A stretch of 64,000 nt of DNA from Chryseobacterium gleum (GCF_900636535.1 NZ_LR134289.1:1426001-1490000); one strand, 5' to 3'. Positions 16,383 to 25,738 are shown, counted from the stretch's first letter. The notes: a model not told the origin generated them from the sequence alone. Numbers and translations: made by a program.

Positions 16383-18554
16383 TTAAAGTCTAAATTTTAT
16401 TCCTCCGTTAATTACAAATCCGTCTAATGGTGCATAGATGTCTTTAAAAACAGGGTTGGTTATTGTACCTGTATAAATGTTGTCGAAACGTGTCTGTCTT
16501 GTATCAAAGAAATTTTCAAAGTTGATGTACAAAGAAAACCGTTCCCAAATTTTTTCAGCCATAAAGCCACATATAACATAGTCTTTTCCTGTTGTTCCGT
16601 CATTGAGCTTTTGCGGACTAAAATAATAGGCTTCCAAACCGATTTTCCATTTATCCTCTATTTCATACATAAGTACAGAGTTAATGCGGTGTTTTGGTGT
16701 TAGTGGATTTTCGGTATTTGTTCCGTTTTCAATCAATCGGGTATCGGTAAAAGTGTAGCCCAAAAACAATTTAAAATCATCATAACCGATTTTGATATTT
16801 GTTTCTGTTCCTTTGGTATGAATGTAGCCCGATGAATTGATGAACTGATAAGTATTTGCAGTTATATTTTGAAGCAACAAAGGGTTATCCAAATAGGTGT
16901 AAAAGAATAAATGATTTATGCTAAATGTCCAATCATCGCCAATATTAGTACGGTAATTTATGTCAGCATTTGCTCCGTAGCTCTTTTCTAATTTATTGGT
17001 ATTATCATCAATAGGCATTACGTTTTGATATTGTATGCGTTCGCTTTCTTCGGTAAAAATGGTTGGTGTTTTGTAGCCAAATCCGCCCCCGATACGTGAA
17101 GTCAATCCGTTTGCAATCTTAAACAATGCCGATACTCTTGGCAAAAAAACAGCTCCATAATCTATCACGTAATCTGTTCTTAAACCTGTCTCTAATTGAA
17201 GCCAATCCGTAGCCTTAAAAGAATTTTGAACGAAAGCCCCGAATGTGGTTTGGTTGTAATCTCTCAAAGGAAATGCGGTAATCTGCTTTTCTTTAAAATT
17301 GTCCGTCCAAACATTAACGCCTGTTACCCATTCTGATTTTTCTTTGCTGTGGGTATAGCTTGCTTCCGTAAAAGTGGCTGTTTGTGTTCCCTCAAACTCG
17401 TAATTGGGAATAGCTGTATTGCGGTTAAAATAACTTACGCTGTTCTTTATCTGTACAAAACTGTTTTCGTTTACAGTATGGTCAAAAACAAATTGGGTAG
17501 AATAGCGTTGTGTTTTGTTTTCTTCAAAATATTGGTGTGTGTTATCGCCTTTGCCTTTGATGTAAAGCATATCGCCACCCAAACGGTTTTCAATGGTGGT
17601 GTTAATACCAAAGTTCATTTTTGTTTTATCATTGAAGTAAACAAATAATTTAGGGTTCAGTACATACCTTTCAAATTTAGGAATGGCAGAAAGCCCGATT
17701 TGTGCAGGGTCGTAAGCTCCATTACGATTATGCGAAGCAAATATTGTTGTTCCGATTTTCTTAAACTTCTGTCCGTAAAAACCGTTGATGTCTAAACCTC
17801 TGCCCGATGTTCCGTTTAAATGAAAACGCAAATCCCTTTCTTCCGTTGGTGTCTTGGAAATCAGGTTTACCAAACCTGCTATTGCTCCACCACCGTACAG
17901 CGTAGATGTTGAACCCTTAATAACTTCAACCTGCTTTAAGTCAAGCGGTGGAATTTGCAACAAGCCTAACCCACTTGAAGCACCCGAATAAATAGGAAAA
18001 CCGTCTTTTAAAATTTGCGTATATCGTCCGTCAAGCCCTTGAATACGAATACTTGCGTTGGCACTTGTGGGCGATGTGGTTTGTACGTGAATACCTGTAC
18101 TCTCACTCAAAAGCATACGAATATCCCCTGCTTTCATATTGCCTTTTTCGTCTAACTCCTCACTTCCTATAAACTCAATGCGTGTAGGGATATTTTGTAT
18201 AGTTCTTGTACTTCTTGTTGATGAAATAACAATACCGTCTAACTCCGTTGAACTTTCATAAAGTAAAATCTCAATCGGGGTTGTATCTGCTAACGGAAAA
18301 TTAAAGCTGTCGGTACGTTGGGCAAAACCAATATAACTAAATTGAATTTCCTGTAAACCGTTTGGAATACCTGTTAATATGATTTGTCCGTTTTCATCGG
18401 AAGTTGTTCCGATTGTTGTGCCTGTAATCTGTGCAGTTACACCCATTAAAGGCTCTTTTTTCTCGCTGTCTTTTATTACAGCTTTGAATGTATTTTGTGC
18501 ATATACACAAAGGTTGAGTGCCATAAAAAATGACACAATGAGTATTTTTTTCAT
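16383..18554 (-). CDS. TonB-dependent outer-membrane receptor
   Basis: About 723 aa. Start at 18554 (MKKILIVSFFMALNLCVYAQ) gives a clean signal peptide; the in-frame ATG at 18614 adds a hydrophobic stretch. Domains: carboxypeptidase-regulatory-like domain (about 25-100, GVTAQITGTTIGTTSDENGQ), plug (about 120-240, with SIRIQGLDGRYTQILKDGFPI and LYGGGAIAGLVNLISK), then a 22-strand barrel ending in a terminal aromatic/Arg-Leu strand (GFVINGGIKFRL). Imports a chelated metal or small ligand using TonB energy. The CDF transporter next in the operon suggests a metal substrate. Confidence 0.92.
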   Translation of the reverse strand: MKKILIVSFFMALNLCVYAQNTFKAVIKDSEKKEPLMGVTAQITGTTIGTTSDENGQIILTGIPNGLQEIQFSYIGFAQRTDSFNFPLADTTPIEILLYESSTELDGIVISSTRSTRTIQNIPTRIEFIGSEELDEKGNMKAGDIRMLLSESTGIHVQTTSPTSANASIRIQGLDGRYTQILKDGFPIYSGASSGLGLLQIPPLDLKQVEVIKGSTSTLYGGGAIAGLVNLISKTPTEERDLRFHLNGTSGRGLDINGFYGQKFKKIGTTIFASHNRNGAYDPAQIGLSAIPKFERYVLNPKLFVYFNDKTKMNFGINTTIENRLGGDMLYIKGKGDNTHQYFEENKTQRYSTQFVFDHTVNENSFVQIKNSVSYFNRNTAIPNYEFEGTQTATFTEASYTHSKEKSEWVTGVNVWTDNFKEKQITAFPLRDYNQTTFGAFVQNSFKATDWLQLETGLRTDYVIDYGAVFLPRVSALFKIANGLTSRIGGGFGYKTPTIFTEESERIQYQNVMPIDDNTNKLEKSYGANADINYRTNIGDDWTFSINHLFFYTYLDNPLLLQNITANTYQFINSSGYIHTKGTETNIKIGYDDFKLFLGYTFTDTRLIENGTNTENPLTPKHRINSVLMYEIEDKWKIGLEAYYFSPQKLNDGTTGKDYVICGFMAEKIWERFSLYINFENFFDTRQTRFDNIYTGTITNPVFKDIYAPLDGFVINGGIKFRL

Positions 18555-18640
18555 TGTAAAAATGATACTTAATGTGAATAAATAAATGATAGTGGTGCGA
18601 TACACCACTTGCAATTAGTTTGTGCCGAAAGCACTATACA

Positions 18641-18952
18641 TTAAGCAAGTTGTGGGGGATGCCAAACGGAAAAGGGAAAATCAGAAATAGGTGGTGTTGG
18701 CATTGTGCCTAATTTTCTTTGCGGTTCTTTTACTGAATGTGTGATAGAGAAATGAAAAGTAGTTAAAACAAATCCTGTACAGGTATTACAGCTAAAAAAT
18801 GGCGAACAACATCCCTTATTGCAATCTTGGTCGTCCTGTTCGTTTTGTCCTTGCTCGGTGGTATGTTCCTGCATACATTTATCCTCAATAAAAGTCGGTA
18901 CGGCTGATAACAGCAATACATAGACGGCTAATATTAAAGATATAAATTTCAT
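18641..18952 (-). CDS. Small Cys-rich exported protein (DUF6660-like)
   Basis: 103 aa with an N-terminal signal peptide (MKFISLILAVYVLLLSAVPTF). A metal-binding-like stretch follows: DCNKGCCSPFFSCNTCTGF, with five Cys within about 16 residues, and HTTEQ/HFSITH His residues. It resembles the short Bacteroidetes proteins annotated DUF6660, usually found directly upstream of a TonB receptor as here. Probably periplasmic or membrane-attached metal binding. Name from memory, so moderate certainty. Confidence 0.7.
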   Translation of the reverse strand: MKFISLILAVYVLLLSAVPTFIEDKCMQEHTTEQGQNEQDDQDCNKGCCSPFFSCNTCTGFVLTTFHFSITHSVKEPQRKLGTMPTPPISDFPFSVWHPPQLA

Positions 18953-19026
18953 TCTGCAAAGTTAGATAAAAATTGATTGTGCTGCCTCGCAAACTTTATT
19001 TTGGTTTTTAAAGCTAATAGGCTTAG

Positions 19027-19314
19027 TTATCGTTGTTGTTCCGTTTTTACTTCCTGTTGTTTTTTCTCTCTATCTTTTTTCATTTGCGAATACGACCAAA
19101 TGAAAAGAATACCGATAATAATCAAAGCGTAGGCAATCCACTTGCCAACACGTTCTATAAAACGGATAAATACAGATGCTTCAAAGCTCGAAAAACCCTC
19201 CGCACCTACAGCATTACGTCTGTAAAATTTCCTGCGGCTTATCCAATAGATAAGCCCTATCCCGATAACAAGCGGAATAATACCAAGCACTAATTGAGCA
19301 GTAACCGCATCCAT
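19027..19314 (-). CDS. Small two-TM membrane protein
   Basis: 95 aa. TM1 LVLGIIPLVIGIGLIYWIS (about 8-26), TM2 WIAYALIIIGILFIWSYS (about 60-77), and a charged tail MKKDREKKQQEVKTEQQR. Located between the transfer module and the metal operon, on the same strand as both, followed by no clear terminator. Function unknown; it may belong to the ICE backbone. Confidence 0.65.
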   Translation of the reverse strand: MDAVTAQLVLGIIPLVIGIGLIYWISRRKFYRRNAVGAEGFSSFEASVFIRFIERVGKWIAYALIIIGILFIWSYSQMKKDREKKQQEVKTEQQR

Positions 19315-19376
19315 ATTGATTATAATTATATCAAGTAAAATTAAACAAAAACATCCTATGCCGAAAGTCGAAAAGC

Positions 19377-19404
19377 AAAAAACCGACCTGTAAAGTCGGT
19401 TTTT
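19377..19404. terminator. Bidirectional terminator at the end of the tra operon
   Basis: AAAAACCGAC / GTCGGTTTTT with loop CTGTAAA, just downstream of traQ. Confidence 0.85.
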
Positions 19405-19423
19405 ATCTTCGCTTATGTTGCAC

Positions 19424-19873
19424 TTAATCGCTACTATTAAACTGAAAGCTCAATTGCTTTTCGTTCCCGAAGCTATCCGAAATCCAAACCTCAAAGGACT
19501 GTGATACGGTGGACGTGGAAGTGTAATACAACCTGAATTGTTCAGTTGGTAACGAATACAAATCGTTCGGCAGGTAAGGCGGTTCATCGTAATATCTAAG
19601 TGTTCCCTGTCCGTCAAATTGGAAGTAGCGGAGAAAATATTGCGTATTGCTGTAATTGCCTGTTCGCTGTATGGTAATGCGTATCTCTACGGTCTGCCCA
19701 TTGGCAACCTCTTTAGGCACTGGCATCACGTTGACCTCAAAAGGAAAATCGTTCTGTATTTCGAGTTCATCATCTTTGCTACAAGATACCAACGTAACCG
19801 AAGCTGTGAGGATTGCCAGCAATACATATATCGGCAGTAAACCTATTCTGAATTTATTAAATATTCCTATCAT
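19424..19873 (-). CDS. traQ: Conjugative transfer lipoprotein TraQ (DUF3872)
   Basis: 149 aa, last gene of the tra operon. Signal sequence with lipobox-like LVSC (Cys about 31), then a beta-rich domain (FPFEVNVMPVPKEVANGQTVEIRITIQRT) typical of DUF3872/TraQ. Envelope component of the Bacteroidetes type IV transfer apparatus with unknown precise role. It starts 12 bp after traO ends. Confidence 0.85.
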   Translation of the reverse strand: MIGIFNKFRIGLLPIYVLLAILTASVTLVSCSKDDELEIQNDFPFEVNVMPVPKEVANGQTVEIRITIQRTGNYSNTQYFLRYFQFDGQGTLRYYDEPPYLPNDLYSLPTEQFRLYYTSTSTVSQSFEVWISDSFGNEKQLSFQFNSSD

Positions 19874-19884
19874 TGTTTTACGTT

Positions 19885-20445
19885 TTAAAAATTAAACCTT
19901 AATCCCACACCTACGGACGGACGGAACTGTTCCAAGTCTGTACCCCACAAAATCTTTGTACGTCCTTGTAGGACTAACACAAATCGGTCTGACAGGTAGA
20001 TTTCAAAAGTGAGCCGTCCGCCAGCTCCATAGATGAAGTTGTCCTCACTCAATATTTTCGCTCCGTCATACAACATCGCTTCGCCACGGTTAATGCTTTC
20101 ATAACCGACTACGCCTGTTATTCCGAAGTTCAGCGTAATGTTCTTACGGGCATCGCCTAACAGGAAGAAGCTGTAACCACCCTCTGCGGAATAGGTTTCC
20201 TGCGGTATGCGGAGGTCTTTATACTCGTGGTACTGGTGGGTATATTCCAACGCCCAAAGCTGATAGTTGCCGTTCTTACCGTTTACCGTCATTGCTGCGC
20301 TGATGTAGTAATCATTGCCAATCTTATCATTTGACATTACACCTGCACTTATTTCCAATCCTTTCTGCTTCGGCAGCATCCTTTGCGCCTGTGCAGCCGT
20401 AATGCCTATCAGGACAAGCAGCACGGTATAGATATACTTTTTCAT
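19885..20445 (-). CDS. traO: Conjugative transfer protein TraO
   Basis: 186 aa with signal peptide MKKYIYTVLLVLIGITAAQAQ. The mature part is a small beta-barrel-like protein (KGLEISAGVMSND ... GGRLTFEIYLSDRFVLVLQGRTKILWGTDLEQFRPSVGVGLRFNF) with a terminal Phe. Matches TraO of CTnDOT-family ICEs; outer-membrane part of the mating channel. Follows traN by 27 bp. Confidence 0.87.
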   Translation of the reverse strand: MKKYIYTVLLVLIGITAAQAQRMLPKQKGLEISAGVMSNDKIGNDYYISAAMTVNGKNGNYQLWALEYTHQYHEYKDLRIPQETYSAEGGYSFFLLGDARKNITLNFGITGVVGYESINRGEAMLYDGAKILSEDNFIYGAGGRLTFEIYLSDRFVLVLQGRTKILWGTDLEQFRPSVGVGLRFNF

Positions 20446-20471
20446 TTTCTTGTTATTGCTTTAAAGGGTTA

Positions 20472-21371
20472 TTAAAATTTCAGGTACATATCGTCAATCA
20501 AACGAGCTTTGATTAAATCGGAATTTTCGACCTGCAATGTTTGATGTCTGCCCCCGTTCTTCTCGAAAATCTCAATCAGCAGCACCTTATCATCGGCAAT
20601 GGTAAACTGGTCTAACAGGAACACGTTTTGTTCGGTCGATTTTCCGGCAATGCCGTCCAATGGCTTGTAAGTTCTCAAAGGCGTTAAAGGATGTTCCTGC
20701 ACTACGGTACGTTTGGCTACCTTTTTATCCACCACTTTGAAATTGATAAAATCAATCTGAAACGGCACATTGGTACGGTTTCTCAATTCCGTATGGAAAT
20801 AGTATTTACCGTTGTGGATGTAGATGCCTTTGAGGATAAACTGAATGCCGAAACTCTTAGCCCCGATATGCTTTACAATGCGCTTGTCTTTCTTGTAAAT
20901 GGTTTCCAGTAGCAAGCCTGCCAGTGAGGGAGAATTGTTACCCAGTTCCTCAAAAAGCACATCGTTACCGTTGGCTTTATCCACCGCTTTTTGCATTGTG
21001 AGCAGGTCGTAGCTTAATGCCTCCGGGTAGGAACTGTAATACACGTTGAAGCTGTAAAAACGCCCGTCATTCGTGATAACGGAAAAATTCGTTTCCGGCT
21101 CAAAGTCCCTTACCGATGCCTTTACACGCAATACGTTTTCGGCATCTTCAGCCTTACCTGCAATCAGGTATTCGCTGCCCAAATCCACGTAACGGATGGC
21201 GGTCGGGAAAATCAGGTGCGAAGTTTTATCGTAGGTAACTTCCATACGATACGGTTCTATCTTGCCCAATGCAAGCGGTGTTTTTGCAGTTGCACTATCC
21301 TGTGCATAAGTTGTTACGGCAAAGCCGAGTATCAGGGCAATTGCCCAAAAGGTTTTTAAATGATTTTTCAT
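20472..21371 (-). CDS. traN: Conjugative transposon protein TraN (DUF4138)
   Basis: 299 aa, signal peptide ending TTYAQD. The central region YDKTSHLIFPTAIRYVDLGSEYLIAGKAEDAENVLRVKA is characteristic of TraN, the VirB9-like outer-membrane core protein in Bacteroidetes ICEs. The domain with YFHTELRNRTNVPFQIDFINFKVVDKK fits the VirB9 C-terminal fold. Likely binds TraM and TraO in the core complex. Confidence 0.9.
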   Translation of the reverse strand: MKNHLKTFWAIALILGFAVTTYAQDSATAKTPLALGKIEPYRMEVTYDKTSHLIFPTAIRYVDLGSEYLIAGKAEDAENVLRVKASVRDFEPETNFSVITNDGRFYSFNVYYSSYPEALSYDLLTMQKAVDKANGNDVLFEELGNNSPSLAGLLLETIYKKDKRIVKHIGAKSFGIQFILKGIYIHNGKYYFHTELRNRTNVPFQIDFINFKVVDKKVAKRTVVQEHPLTPLRTYKPLDGIAGKSTEQNVFLLDQFTIADDKVLLIEIFEKNGGRHQTLQVENSDLIKARLIDDMYLKF

Positions 21372-21395
21372 TGTTTTATTTATTTGAGTTCAACA

Positions 21396-22736
21396 TTATT
21401 TTTTAGATACAAGGAAGACCTGATAGCCTGCTTTGAGTGTAACTTTTGGCGTTCTTACTTTCTTGGCGAAATAGCCCGAAATACCCTGTACCACGCCACG
21501 GCTTAAGTCTGCGGCAACCTGTTGTCCGGCATTCTGCGTAAGCATTACGCTTGTTCCTCCTGTCTGGCTCATATTGCCCGCCATTTCGGTAAGGGCGTTC
21601 ATTTCGGGCGAATACGGAACGTACAAGCCTTGCTGTCCGTCCAAATCGTAAATGGTTATATCTACCGGAATGATATTGCCCTCCAGTTCTACGGAGGTAA
21701 CTTTTAATTGTAGCCTGCCATTCTGAAATTTTGCATTAGCTGTTACAATCGTTCCTTTTGGTATGGTACGTTGCGGGGTTTTAGCAGGCTCTAACAGTCG
21801 TAAACGCACACCCGTTTCGCCAACTACCGTTTGGGCTTCGTGTACACAGGCTTTGATACTGTTTTTAGGTTGTATTGCCTGTTCGGTAGAACCTGCGGTA
21901 TAAAACCCCCTGTTTTTTGTTTGGCTCCAATCGGCTGCAAAGGCACTGTCCGACGGTTCACGGTACAGGGCTGATACGATGTTCTTTCTTGTGGGCGTGA
22001 ACGATACAAATTGCTCTTTTTGATTAGCACCCGCAGCAGCAGGAGTTGCACCGTTGGCAGGAGCAGCGTTTCCGGTATTGGCATTTTGCGGAAGATATTT
22101 TGCTGCCATTTCATAGGATTTCTCCATTAATTTGAGTTGGTCGTCAACGGTGGCCACAGGTGGCACATCTTTTTCCGACAACTTTGCTTTAAGTTCGTCC
22201 ACTTGCTTACGGAGTTCCATTGTTTCAGCGTTATCATCCTGATAAAAGGAACTCAATGCGCTTTGGGTATTTCGATAGCTGTTCAAAGCAGGGTTGCCGC
22301 TTCTTCCCGAATTTCTGCCACCACCGCCAAAGCCGTTGCTTTCCTCATCGTCAGGAAACTGCTCATCGGTCGGCTCTTTCTTATCTTCCGTATTCCAGTA
22401 ATCAGAAAGCGTTGCAAGGGCATTGCGTTTTTCCTGCTCTTTACGTTCGAGCATTTCCTGCTCGTAAGCCTTGCCTTTGTCGGCAGGCATTCCTGCGCCC
22501 GTAGCCTGTGGTACGGCATCGTTCAGCCCAACGTTTTCGATTGCCTTTTTATCTGCGGACGGTTTAAATATGAGGTACATACAACCCACGAAGACAATCG
22601 CCATTAAGCCAAAGATTAAAGGCTTTTTGAGCTTTTCCTTGTTATTCTGTGTGCCGTTTTGCAGCACATCAGCGGTTTCTTTCGGGCTTCCCTCGGTTAC
22701 CCGAACAACCGATTTTTTGTTCTCATTTTCTTTCAT
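21396..22736 (-). CDS. traM: Conjugative transposon protein TraM (VirB10-like)
   Basis: 446 aa. Short cytosolic N-terminus, one TM helix (LIFGLMAIVFVGCMYLIF, about 38-55), a long low-complexity periplasmic linker (charged, Gly/Asn/Ala-rich, 60-240), and a C-terminal domain with IPKGTIVTANAKFQNGRLQLKVTSV and GLYVPYSPEMNALTEMAG. This is the VirB10/TrbI-like scaffold linking inner and outer membranes. Its start overlaps the end of traL by 14 bp. Confidence 0.9.
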   Translation of the reverse strand: MKENENKKSVVRVTEGSPKETADVLQNGTQNNKEKLKKPLIFGLMAIVFVGCMYLIFKPSADKKAIENVGLNDAVPQATGAGMPADKGKAYEQEMLERKEQEKRNALATLSDYWNTEDKKEPTDEQFPDDEESNGFGGGGRNSGRSGNPALNSYRNTQSALSSFYQDDNAETMELRKQVDELKAKLSEKDVPPVATVDDQLKLMEKSYEMAAKYLPQNANTGNAAPANGATPAAAGANQKEQFVSFTPTRKNIVSALYREPSDSAFAADWSQTKNRGFYTAGSTEQAIQPKNSIKACVHEAQTVVGETGVRLRLLEPAKTPQRTIPKGTIVTANAKFQNGRLQLKVTSVELEGNIIPVDITIYDLDGQQGLYVPYSPEMNALTEMAGNMSQTGGTSVMLTQNAGQQVAADLSRGVVQGISGYFAKKVRTPKVTLKAGYQVFLVSKK

Positions 22737-23013
22737 AAATCTGATTTTTTAAAATTGTTGATACACTATCCTGCAACCTTGCAGGGTTTTTACTTTTGAG
22801 GACAGGGTTTTCGATATGCTCAATGACCATATCGTGACCGGACTTTGAAGTATCGTACATCACTTTGCCAATGACCGCTACGGTAAGCAGCAGGTAACCC
22901 ACAAAGAAGTACAGCGTATATTGGTGTTGCTTGCGCAAGGGTAATGCCTGCCAACGTTTGTCCAACTTGTCAAAGTACCTGTCCATATTTGCTCTTAATT
23001 TTTTCATAGCCAT
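22723..23013 (-). CDS. traL: Conjugative transfer protein TraL (DUF3989)
   Basis: 96 aa. Basic N-terminus (KKLRANMDRYFDKLDKRWQALPLRKQHQYT), one TM helix (LYFFVGYLLLTVAVIGKVMY) and a short periplasmic tail. Small inner-membrane protein of the mating pore. An in-frame ATG two codons downstream (23007) is an equally good start. Confidence 0.83.
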   Translation of the reverse strand: MAMKKLRANMDRYFDKLDKRWQALPLRKQHQYTLYFFVGYLLLTVAVIGKVMYDTSKSGHDMVIEHIENPVLKSKNPARLQDSVSTILKNQIYERK

Positions 23014-23025
23014 ATTATTTCTGTG

Positions 23026-23454
23026 TTATAGCTTGAAACGTTTAGGACTTTTAACCGCCTTTTGCTTTGGCTCATTGTTGACCAGTGCGACCGCTTCCGT
23101 TAATTTGGGTGCGGATATGACTGACAGGTTTGCCAGTTCCGTTTTTTTGAGTAATTGCCCAAAGCCGTCTTTCTTGGCTATTTCCATTCGGCTAAGAGAG
23201 AATTTGCCATTCAGGTATTTTACCCACATATTGCATTCTACACGGGGCTTGTCATCGCCCGACCATTGTAGGTAGCCTGTCAGCAACAAGTCCTGTTTAG
23301 GTAAACTGTCTGCACCTTTTTGGCAACTTTCGAGATATTCGCTGATGCTGTCTTTCAGCTTTCCGGCATACGCACCCTGCGTATGGAAATACCCGTTATA
23401 TCCTTTGTCAGTAAGGATTTTTGCGAACGTGTTTAAATCTGATAATGCTTCCAT
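23026..23454 (-). CDS. Unassigned protein between traK and traL
   Basis: 142 aa from ATG 23454 (MEALSDLNTFAKILTDKGYNGYFHTQGAYAGKL). I prefer this to 23517, which would overlap traK by 53 bp; 23454 sits 10 bp after the traK stop. A soluble domain with YLQWSGDDKPRVECNMWVKYLNGKFSLSRMEI is followed by a basic tail (QKAVKSPKRFKL). The classic CTnDOT order goes straight from traK to traL, so this is an additional gene. Function unknown. Confidence 0.72.
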   Translation of the reverse strand: MEALSDLNTFAKILTDKGYNGYFHTQGAYAGKLKDSISEYLESCQKGADSLPKQDLLLTGYLQWSGDDKPRVECNMWVKYLNGKFSLSRMEIAKKDGFGQLLKKTELANLSVISAPKLTEAVALVNNEPKQKAVKSPKRFKL

Positions 23455-23464
23455 AAGATTGTTT

Positions 23465-24088
23465 TTAGCGTTCGATAACTTCAATGTCCCTGTTTTCAAC
23501 GACTGCAAATTTTTCAATATTGAAGCCCTGCGGATTATTGTCGGAACGAACGGAGTTGACGAGATAGCAGGTAGTAATAAGGTTACGCCTGGTTACGTTG
23601 CTTGACCGGATGATGAACTGTTTGGCATAGGTGCGCACTGCATAGGGATAGTTGTCGAAATTGCAAACCACACTATCCACCTCTATGCGTTGCTGCACGT
23701 TCCCTGAAATGATACGGCTGTAATAGCCCTTTTCCGACAAGTCTTTGTAGTAATCAAATGCACTTTTATCGGCAAGGTTGAATGCCCTGCCCATATTGCT
23801 TTCAATAGCGTTTTTATCAGGGGCAAGGGTAAAGAACAGTTCGTGAAATCTCCTGACGTGTTCCCTTGCTTCAACCGGGCGGTTGATGCTCGCATCCTGC
23901 GACAAGGCAAGCATCAGGGATTTGCCGTTATCCAGTACATAGATTTTTTGGCGTTGTTCTTCTGCAAAGCGGTAGGAGTGCCATACGGCGTATCCTACCA
24001 CGCCAATGCAGAGAACCGCAAACACAATGGCATATAATCTTATCTGCCTAAAGCTGTTTTCGATATTTCTTAGCGTTTTAAATTCCAT
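23465..24088 (-). CDS. traK: Conjugative transposon protein TraK (VirB8-like)
   Basis: 207 aa. Opening EFKTLRNIENSFRQIRLYAIVFAVLCIGVVGYAVW gives one TM helix at about 17-35, followed by a periplasmic domain with the pattern AFDYYKDLSEKGYYSRIISGNVQQRIEVDSV. TraK of CTnDOT elements, comparable to VirB8 of type IV systems. It follows traJ by 19 bp. Confidence 0.9.
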   Translation of the reverse strand: MEFKTLRNIENSFRQIRLYAIVFAVLCIGVVGYAVWHSYRFAEEQRQKIYVLDNGKSLMLALSQDASINRPVEAREHVRRFHELFFTLAPDKNAIESNMGRAFNLADKSAFDYYKDLSEKGYYSRIISGNVQQRIEVDSVVCNFDNYPYAVRTYAKQFIIRSSNVTRRNLITTCYLVNSVRSDNNPQGFNIEKFAVVENRDIEVIER

Positions 24089-24107
24089 TTTTTAGAATGA
24101 TTAATGA

Positions 24108-25103
24108 TTATTTATTCATCAGTTTACCGCCGATGTTTCCAACTGTTGAGCCTGCGCCTGCTCCGGCGATGTTTCCGGCTTTCATTGCTGTGGAGTTTAC
24201 ATTGCGGGTAAAGTTTCCTGCGCCTCCGGCTTGGATTACCCAACCTGTTACTGTCGGGATAGTGAAGTACCCGATGATGCCGATAATCATAAAAATGATG
24301 TACACGGTATTGCTCGTATCAGGTATATAGGTGGGGTCGGCAAGCATTGCTATATCCCTTTCTAAAATGAGGGATTGTATTCTTGCCAACATTGAGCTGA
24401 ACAAGTCCGAAACAGGAAGCCACAGGTAAACGCTGACGTACCTCGTGAGCCATTGCGAGAGCGTGGACTGAAAGCCGTCCCATACGGAAATAGCAAAGGC
24501 TATTGGTCCGAGTATGGAGAGGACTATCAGGAAAAACGTTCGTATGGTATCAATGACCAAAGCCGCCGCCTGAAAGAGTATTTCCAATAGATTGCGAAAC
24601 CAATCCTTTATGGCTTTCTCTATCTTGTAGGCTTGCCTGTCCATATACATACCCGCCATTGTTCCAATGTCGGAGGGCGACCATCCCAGTTCGTCCAGTT
24701 TTTTATCAAACTCTTCGTCTGATACCATATAGGCGGTTTCGGGGTTCCTTACCATTGCCTCGTATTCCAACTGGTCTTTCTGCTGTTGCAGCTTGTTCAG
24801 GTCAAGCACCTGGTCTTCCAGTATTTGGTGGGTTCCTACTACCACCGGGCTTAATACTGCATTGATGGTTCCCAATACGATGGTCGGGAAGAACATAATA
24901 CAAAGCCCTAAAGCGAACGGGCGCAGCAAAGGGAACATATCAATAGGTTCGGCACGGCTTAAAGCCTGCCAAACCTTTAATGCCACATAGAACAATGCTC
25001 CCAATCCCGCCAAACCCTTAGCTACTGCCGCCATATCGCCTGCAAGCGGCATCATATCGTCATAAAGCGAACGCAGGAGTTCGTGAAGATTATCCCATTC
25101 CAT
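24108..25103 (-). CDS. traJ: Conjugative transposon protein TraJ (VirB6-like)
   Basis: 331 aa with about seven TM helices, opening MEWDNLHELLRSLYDDMMPLAGDMAAVAKGLAGLG. Conserved PFALGLCIMFFPTIVLGTINAVLSP and WLTRYVSVYLWLPVSDLFSSMLARIQ mark TraJ, the polytopic inner-membrane channel part of the mating apparatus. The tail is Gly/Ala-rich (AGNIAGAGAGSTVGNIGG). The start is 2 bp after traI ends. Confidence 0.9.
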   Translation of the reverse strand: MEWDNLHELLRSLYDDMMPLAGDMAAVAKGLAGLGALFYVALKVWQALSRAEPIDMFPLLRPFALGLCIMFFPTIVLGTINAVLSPVVVGTHQILEDQVLDLNKLQQQKDQLEYEAMVRNPETAYMVSDEEFDKKLDELGWSPSDIGTMAGMYMDRQAYKIEKAIKDWFRNLLEILFQAAALVIDTIRTFFLIVLSILGPIAFAISVWDGFQSTLSQWLTRYVSVYLWLPVSDLFSSMLARIQSLILERDIAMLADPTYIPDTSNTVYIIFMIIGIIGYFTIPTVTGWVIQAGGAGNFTRNVNSTAMKAGNIAGAGAGSTVGNIGGKLMNK

Positions 25104-25105
25104 TT

Positions 25106-25738
25106 TTACCAGTATTTTTGGTTAGCAGTTCCGTAGAGTTGAAGCACTCTTTGGGCATCGTTTTTCTTTTTCGCTCTTAGGTAGCTTACAGAAATGTTCT
25201 TATTGGTGTAGTAGCGTACAAGGCTGTGGTAATCCTTAACTTCTTTGTACACTCGGTCAATAATATCCATACGCTCTTTGTCATTTAGCGAAAGGCTTGA
25301 AGAGGTTATAATCTGCTTCAATTCTTTCAGCAGTTCCGTACTTTCATTGAGCAGTGCCGAATAACCATTGCCGATGGCGACTAATTCCTGCGGTGTGAAA
25401 TTTGGGTCGTTCATCATCTTGCCAAAATTCTGCACATACATTTCAGACACATCGCCCACCAACAATACCGTTTGTTGCACCTTACGGGCATCTTTCACAA
25501 GGTTGTTGATGGCTTTCAGCTTGTCATAATATTCCTTACCCTGGTCGTACACTTTCTTCACTTCGTTGAAGTTCTTTATCACATTGCTCACGGTCGAAGA
25601 AGTCTGTATGATTTCGTTCGCAGAGTTGATAATTCCTGAAGCCAGGTTTGCAGGGTCAGTAACTACAAACTGGGCTTTTGCTGACGGTGCTACGGCAAGC
25701 ATCAGTGCCGTACACACCAGATACAATACTTTTTTCAT
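25106..25738 (-). CDS. traI: Conjugative transfer protein TraI (DUF4141, VirB5-like)
   Basis: 210 aa with signal peptide MKKVLYLVCTALMLAVAPSAKAQ and a helical periplasmic region (FVVTDPANLASGIINSANEIIQTSSTVSNV, then YDQGKEYYDKLKAINNLVKDARKVQQT). Matches DUF4141/TraI of Bacteroidetes ICEs, akin to VirB5 minor pilin. It is placed between traG and traJ; no traH is found here. Confidence 0.88.
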   Translation of the reverse strand: MKKVLYLVCTALMLAVAPSAKAQFVVTDPANLASGIINSANEIIQTSSTVSNVIKNFNEVKKVYDQGKEYYDKLKAINNLVKDARKVQQTVLLVGDVSEMYVQNFGKMMNDPNFTPQELVAIGNGYSALLNESTELLKELKQIITSSSLSLNDKERMDIIDRVYKEVKDYHSLVRYYTNKNISVSYLRAKKKNDAQRVLQLYGTANQKYW

